From Woeseiaceae bacterium (GTDB lineage: Bacteria; Acidobacteriota; Vicinamibacteria; Vicinamibacterales; UBA823): a DNA stretch of 12,572 nt. The notes beneath the pieces were generated by a model. That model made no database searches. It worked only from the letters and a program-made list of their open reading frames with translations, and had not been told where the DNA came from. Below are positions 9,515-12,572 of this stretch, piece by piece (within the stretch, counting starts at the first letter, position 1; every line of letters starts with the position of its first letter). The stretch covers positions 1 through 12,572 of the forward strand of contig NZSH01000040.1 of assembly GCA_002696705.1 (NCBI GenBank), in the 5' to 3' direction. A program made the position numbers and the translations under genes.

Positions 9515-10099
9515 ATGTTGGATTTGACAATGGCTGTAGTTGCTGGATGGCTGGCCGGGCTTCTTTCACTGGTAGCTTTTGTTCCTTATATTCTGAGTAC
9601 ACTTCGCGGTCGCACTAAACCCAATCGGGCTACTTGGTGGATTTGGACGATCAATAGCTTTGTAATCGCTGCTAGTTATTACTCATCTGGTGCGACCAAT
9701 ACAATCTGGGTTGCAGTTGGTTATTCCATCGGTTCTCTTGTAACGGCAATCCTCTCCTATCGATTTGGCACAGGTGGCTGGACTTGGTTGGATCGTAATT
9801 GTCTTACGATGGCGGCAATTGCAATGTTTTGTTGGTGGTGGTTTGATTCAGCGTTGATCGCCTTGCTCATGTCTCTAAGTGTCGACTTTGCTGGAGCGTT
9901 GCCAACGATTCGGAAGGCATACCAGGCACCAGAGACCGAGGATAGCATCGCTTGGAGTTTATTCTTGTCTGGTAACTGTATTAATTTATTGGCCATAGAT
10001 CGATGGATGTTTAGGATTGTTATTTATCCGGCTTACATGGTTTTAGCAAGTGGTGCTATTGCGTTACTAGTACTCAGAACGAAATTGAATAGGGATTAA
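9515..10099 (+). CDS. Seven-helix membrane protein with duplicated PQ-loop/SemiSWEET-like repeat
   Basis: A 194-residue, strongly hydrophobic inner-membrane protein. Likely helices lie at about 5-24, 38-56, 63-82, 96-112, 113-133, 142-160 and 165-187, a 3-1-3 plan like SWEET sugar carriers. Two matching segments are visible: residues 20-50 (V-P-Y-I, later P, W, N) and 126-157 (L-P-T-I, later P, W, N), about 106 residues apart. Each has a Pro near the end of its first helix and a polar loop leading to a Trp- and Asn-bearing second helix, as in PQ-loop proteins (MtN3/SemiSWEET). The canonical Pro-Gln pair is replaced by Pro-Tyr and Pro-Thr. No substrate can be named. ATG 9515 has no Shine-Dalgarno; ATG 9530 (residue 6) is an alternative start. 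It sits 39 bases after the cupin gene. I do not recognise a named family member. Confidence 0.7.
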   Translation: MLDLTMAVVAGWLAGLLSLVAFVPYILSTLRGRTKPNRATWWIWTINSFVIAASYYSSGATNTIWVAVGYSIGSLVTAILSYRFGTGGWTWLDRNCLTMAAIAMFCWWWFDSALIALLMSLSVDFAGALPTIRKAYQAPETEDSIAWSLFLSGNCINLLAIDRWMFRIVIYPAYMVLASGAIALLVLRTKLNRD

Positions 10100-10155
10100 A
10101 AACCATATTTCCAAGTTCAGTAGCTTGGGAAGCCGTCGTCCGATACACTGATTGC

Positions 10156-11070
10156 ATGGTGCTGGCTAATAGCGATTCGGTGCGGCTAATACGTGACATA
10201 TATGCCGATCGACAATCCGTTGATCGGCCAGTTATATCAATCGAATTTTTTACTCCAAAAACAAGTAAGGGCGATCAAGTGCTTTGTGAGAGCACTCTCC
10301 CGGCCCTAATCCGACTAAGACCAGATTACTGTTCGGTAACTTACGGTGCTGGTGGAAGTACCAAATCGAAAACCCTGTCTGTAGTGGATATGATTCAACG
10401 CCAGTTCGGATTAACAGCTATGGCTCATTTGACCTGCGTGGAGTCAAGTAAAAACGATATAGGTGCCGTTTTAGACGAAGCAAAAGAATTGAACATTCGG
10501 AACATACTTGCGCTTCGAGGAGATCCTCCAGGTGGTAGTGGGGAGTTCGTTAAAGCCGATGACGGATTCGAGTACTCTTATGAGTTAGTTCGTTTTATTA
10601 AAGCTAATGGTGATTTCTGTGTAGGAACAGCTGGCTTTCCTGAAGGGCATATAGCCTGCACTGAGGGAAAACACGTTGATTGGGGTTACTTGAAGAATAA
10701 GGTCGACTGTGGAGCAGACTTTGTCCTTACACAGTTGTTTTTTGACAATGATGATTTTCTCCAATTTCGTGATTATATTGTCAAAAAACTAGGGGTAACG
10801 GTTCCCATTTGTCCCGGCGTGCTTCCTATTCTGTCCACCAAACAAATCTCCAAGTTTACCCAATTGTGTGGAGCCCGCATTCCTAGGGCACTAGCTGCAC
10901 GGTTGAAATCATTGGGGGATGACGACGAAGCGACAACTGCATTCGGTATCGAGTATGCGACCAAGCAGTGCGAAGAACTCATCCGAGAAGGTGTAGTTGG
11001 GCTCCATATGTATTCTCTAAATAAGGCTCACTCGACCTGTGCAATCATAAAAAATTTAGGATTGTCTTAA
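10156..11070 (+). CDS. metF: 5,10-methylenetetrahydrofolate reductase MetF
   Basis: A 304-residue FAD-dependent TIM-barrel enzyme that reduces 5,10-methylene-THF to 5-methyl-THF, the methyl donor for methionine synthesis. Catalytic Glu30 lies in SIEFFTPKT, where many bacteria have FFPPK. Other marks are SVTYGAGGSTKSKT (60-73), ALRGDPP (119-125) with folate-contacting Asp123, AGFPEGH (159-165), DCGADFVLTQLFF (184-196) with Gln193, PICPGVLPI (217-225) and the closing GLHMYSLNK (282-290). Length is the normal bacterial single-domain size. No Shine-Dalgarno precedes the ATG at 10156; instead TACACT (10144-10149) ends 6 bases before it, which would place the transcript start on the ATG itself. It lies 56 bases after the membrane protein and upstream of gcvT and gcvH, whose product is the MetF substrate. 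Confidence 0.95.
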   Translation: MVLANSDSVRLIRDIYADRQSVDRPVISIEFFTPKTSKGDQVLCESTLPALIRLRPDYCSVTYGAGGSTKSKTLSVVDMIQRQFGLTAMAHLTCVESSKNDIGAVLDEAKELNIRNILALRGDPPGGSGEFVKADDGFEYSYELVRFIKANGDFCVGTAGFPEGHIACTEGKHVDWGYLKNKVDCGADFVLTQLFFDNDDFLQFRDYIVKKLGVTVPICPGVLPILSTKQISKFTQLCGARIPRALAARLKSLGDDDEATTAFGIEYATKQCEELIREGVVGLHMYSLNKAHSTCAIIKNLGLS

Positions 11071-11212
11071 TAGCTCTACTAGATGTCGCTCTTCAAAGTT
11101 GAGTTGACCTGTTCGTTTGCAACATAGTACCTTTAGGATTGTTTTGCCAAAGTGTTTCGTGTTTGATTGATGCCAAAATACCTCGCAACCTCTAAGCGTA
11201 AGATCTCCAAGT
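11071..11212 (+). promoter_or_regulatory. metF-gcvT intergenic region with weak promoter-like boxes
   Basis: This stretch has no gene and no recognisable glycine riboswitch. TTGACC (11104-11109) matches the -35 consensus at 5 of 6 positions; the best -10 partner at 18 bases is TACCTT (11128-11133), which is poor. Closer to the gene, TAAGAT (11199-11204) ends 8 bases before ATG 11213 and could be a -10 box for a nearly leaderless gcvT message. No strong terminator hairpin follows metF, so read-through is also possible. Confidence 0.3.
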
Positions 11213-12346
11213 ATGGACGGGTTGTACATGACTAACACCAAAGAGACGCTGCAGAGGACCCCCCTTTACGCTACCCATGTTGAGTTGGGAGCTCGTATGG
11301 TTTCTTTTGGTGGTTGGGAAATGCCTGTTGAATACACCGGTATTAGTGAAGAACATATCGCTGTACGAACAGCTGCAGGCTTATTTGACGTGAGTCATAT
11401 GGGTGAAATTGAAATTGCTGGCGATCATGCATTGGCTGCCGTTCAACGAATTAGTTGTAACAATGCGGATAAATTACAGATTGGGCAGGCTCAGTATTCG
11501 GGACTGCTAACATCCGAAGGTGCCTTTGTTGATGATCTTCTTGTATATCGTTTAGCTTCCGATCATTTCATGCTGGTTGTTAATGCTGCCAATATTCAAA
11601 AAGATTATCAATGGATCAAGGAACAGATTCGATCGATTGGCGATGCAGTGGCTGTTAATGCGAGTAGTCGGTACGCATTGTTGGCCGTACAAGGACCCGC
11701 TGCACTTGATGTTGTACAAACGTTGACAAGTATCGATCTTGCTAACATTTCGTATTATTGGTTTGAGACCGGTGAATTAGCTAATGAGAGAGTTACGATT
11801 TCACGGACTGGATATACCGGCGAGGACGGGGTAGAGATTTTTGTTTCACCCCAGTCGGCGGGAAAAATTTGGACGGCTTTACTAGAGTCCGGCCAGAAAG
11901 TTGGGCTTAAGCCAGCTGGGCTTGGTGCCCGTAATACGTTGCGACTTGAATCGGCGATGCGGCTTTACGGGCAAGATATTACCGATCAAACTAGTGTACT
12001 TGAAGCGGGACTTGGATGGATTGTGGGTTGGGATAAAGAAGGTTTTATTGGAGACGATGTGCTCCGTCTCCAGAAAGCTGACGGAGTGTCCCGCAGACTT
12101 GTGGGTTTTGAGATGGTCGATCGTGGCATTGCTCGACATGGTTACGAAGTCTACGCGGAAGGTGTGGAAATCGGGATTGTTACTAGTGGCACCCATGCTC
12201 CTTCTTTGAAAAAAGCAATCGGGATGGCCTATGTTCAAAAAGCTTATACTGCGATTGATACAGAGTTTCAAATTAATATCCGAGAGAGACGTGTGACCGC
12301 TCGTGTTGTGCGAATGCCATTTTATAAACGTCGAGAGGCTGACTAG
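11213..12346 (+). CDS. gcvT: Glycine cleavage system T protein (aminomethyltransferase)
   Basis: A 377-residue T protein, full length. It takes the aminomethyl group from lipoyl-GcvH and gives 5,10-methylene-THF, ammonia and reduced GcvH. Family marks: [27 protein letters not shown] as the N-terminal block (15-41), [11 protein letters not shown] (56-66), the catalytic acidic pair FVDDLL (105-110) with Asp107 as the likely folate-activating residue, NAANIQKD (124-131), [16 protein letters not shown] (196-211), [11 protein letters not shown] (236-246), GLGWIV (266-271) and [17 protein letters not shown] (325-341). The start is uncertain: ATG 11213 gives five extra residues over ATG 11228 (MTNTKETLQ). 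Neither has a clear Shine-Dalgarno. gcvH begins two bases after the TAG stop, so the two are co-transcribed. Confidence 0.95.
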   Translation: MDGLYMTNTKETLQRTPLYATHVELGARMVSFGGWEMPVEYTGISEEHIAVRTAAGLFDVSHMGEIEIAGDHALAAVQRISCNNADKLQIGQAQYSGLLTSEGAFVDDLLVYRLASDHFMLVVNAANIQKDYQWIKEQIRSIGDAVAVNASSRYALLAVQGPAALDVVQTLTSIDLANISYYWFETGELANERVTISRTGYTGEDGVEIFVSPQSAGKIWTALLESGQKVGLKPAGLGARNTLRLESAMRLYGQDITDQTSVLEAGLGWIVGWDKEGFIGDDVLRLQKADGVSRRLVGFEMVDRGIARHGYEVYAEGVEIGIVTSGTHAPSLKKAIGMAYVQKAYTAIDTEFQINIRERRVTARVVRMPFYKRREAD

Positions 12347-12348
12347 TT

Positions 12349-12572
12349 ATGTATCCGAATGATCGGAAGTACAGTAAGGACCATGAATGGGTTCAAATGA
12401 TCGACTCTGAGGCGAGAATCGGGATTACGCACTATGCGCAAGAACAATTGGGTGATGTCGTCTATGTTGAATTACCTGAGGTTGGACGTATGATTAAACA
12501 GGGTGAGATATTCGGTACGATAGAATCTGTGAAAGCAGTATCTGAACTGTATTCTCCGATGTCAGGTGAAGT
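12349..12572 (+). CDS. gcvH: Glycine cleavage system H protein, N-terminal part (runs off the window)
   Basis: The first 74 codons of GcvH, the lipoyl carrier that shuttles the aminomethyl arm of glycine between the P, T and L proteins. The peptide opens [17 protein letters not shown] and continues [21 protein letters not shown]. The lipoylation site is Lys62 in [12 protein letters not shown], which is intact. Only the C-terminal part, normally some 50 more residues, is missing beyond the window edge. The ATG lies two bases after the gcvT stop, with no Shine-Dalgarno of note, so translation is probably coupled. gcvP genes would be expected next. Confidence 0.95.
   Translation, partial: MYPNDRKYSKDHEWVQMIDSEARIGITHYAQEQLGDVVYVELPEVGRMIKQGEIFGTIESVKAVSELYSPMSGE

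Noticed and set aside
11071..11212. Possible glycine riboswitch before gcvT
   Set aside because: The tandem aptamer cores and a terminator switch were looked for and not found in this 142-base gap.
11882..12271. Reverse-strand frame of 129 codons inside gcvT
   Set aside because: It mirrors conserved gcvT codons and has no domain of its own.

Overview
The window reads as a stretch of an ordinary bacterial chromosome with moderate GC (estimated by eye at somewhat under 50%). All genes are on the + strand and are densely packed. I see no insertion sequences, phage genes, tRNAs or CRISPR repeats. The NAD-dependent DNA ligase, class A RNase P RNA, glycine cleavage genes and long-chain trans-prenyl diphosphate synthase mark it as bacterial. 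The split methionyl-tRNA synthetase and the gene order resemble uncultured Gram-negative lineages such as Acidobacteriota, but that placement is only a guess.

Layout, left to right. (1) Bases 2-163 hold the end of a gene that looks like diaminopimelate epimerase (dapF). (2) After a 189-base gap comes a translation and housekeeping run: larC (nickel-pincer cofactor synthesis), metG (catalytic methionyl-tRNA synthetase), a separate tRNA-binding-domain protein, and tatD. Spacings within this run are 9, 30 and 2 bases, so it is probably one operon. (3) A 125-base gap with a good promoter candidate leads to a polyprenyl diphosphate synthase gene and ligA, 13 bases apart. (4) The RNase P RNA gene rnpB follows at about 7664-8081. 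Its P1 helix closes across the whole molecule and a T-tract follows directly. (5) Next is a small module of a sugar-nucleotide epimerase-like SDR, a single-domain cupin and a seven-helix membrane protein that looks like a duplicated PQ-loop/SemiSWEET unit. (6) The right end is a folate one-carbon block: metF, gcvT and the start of gcvH, which runs off the window.

How the genes fit together: GcvT and GcvH make 5,10-methylene-THF from glycine, and MetF reduces that to 5-methyl-THF for methionine synthesis. MetG and its tRNA-binding partner then charge methionine onto tRNA. RnpB matures tRNAs, LigA seals DNA nicks, and the prenyl synthase supplies a long isoprenoid chain for quinones or lipid carriers.

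Most of the window is well-known biology and I did not find a convincing new system. The points most worth a second look are the split MetRS with its acidic-tailed tRNA-binding subunit, a recurring TATAAT-like hexamer 6-8 bases before start codons that lack a Shine-Dalgarno (possible leaderless genes), the duplicated PQ-loop-like membrane protein beside a cupin and an epimerase, the His-rich loop in an unbroken LarC, and a run of nine G inside the epimerase gene.
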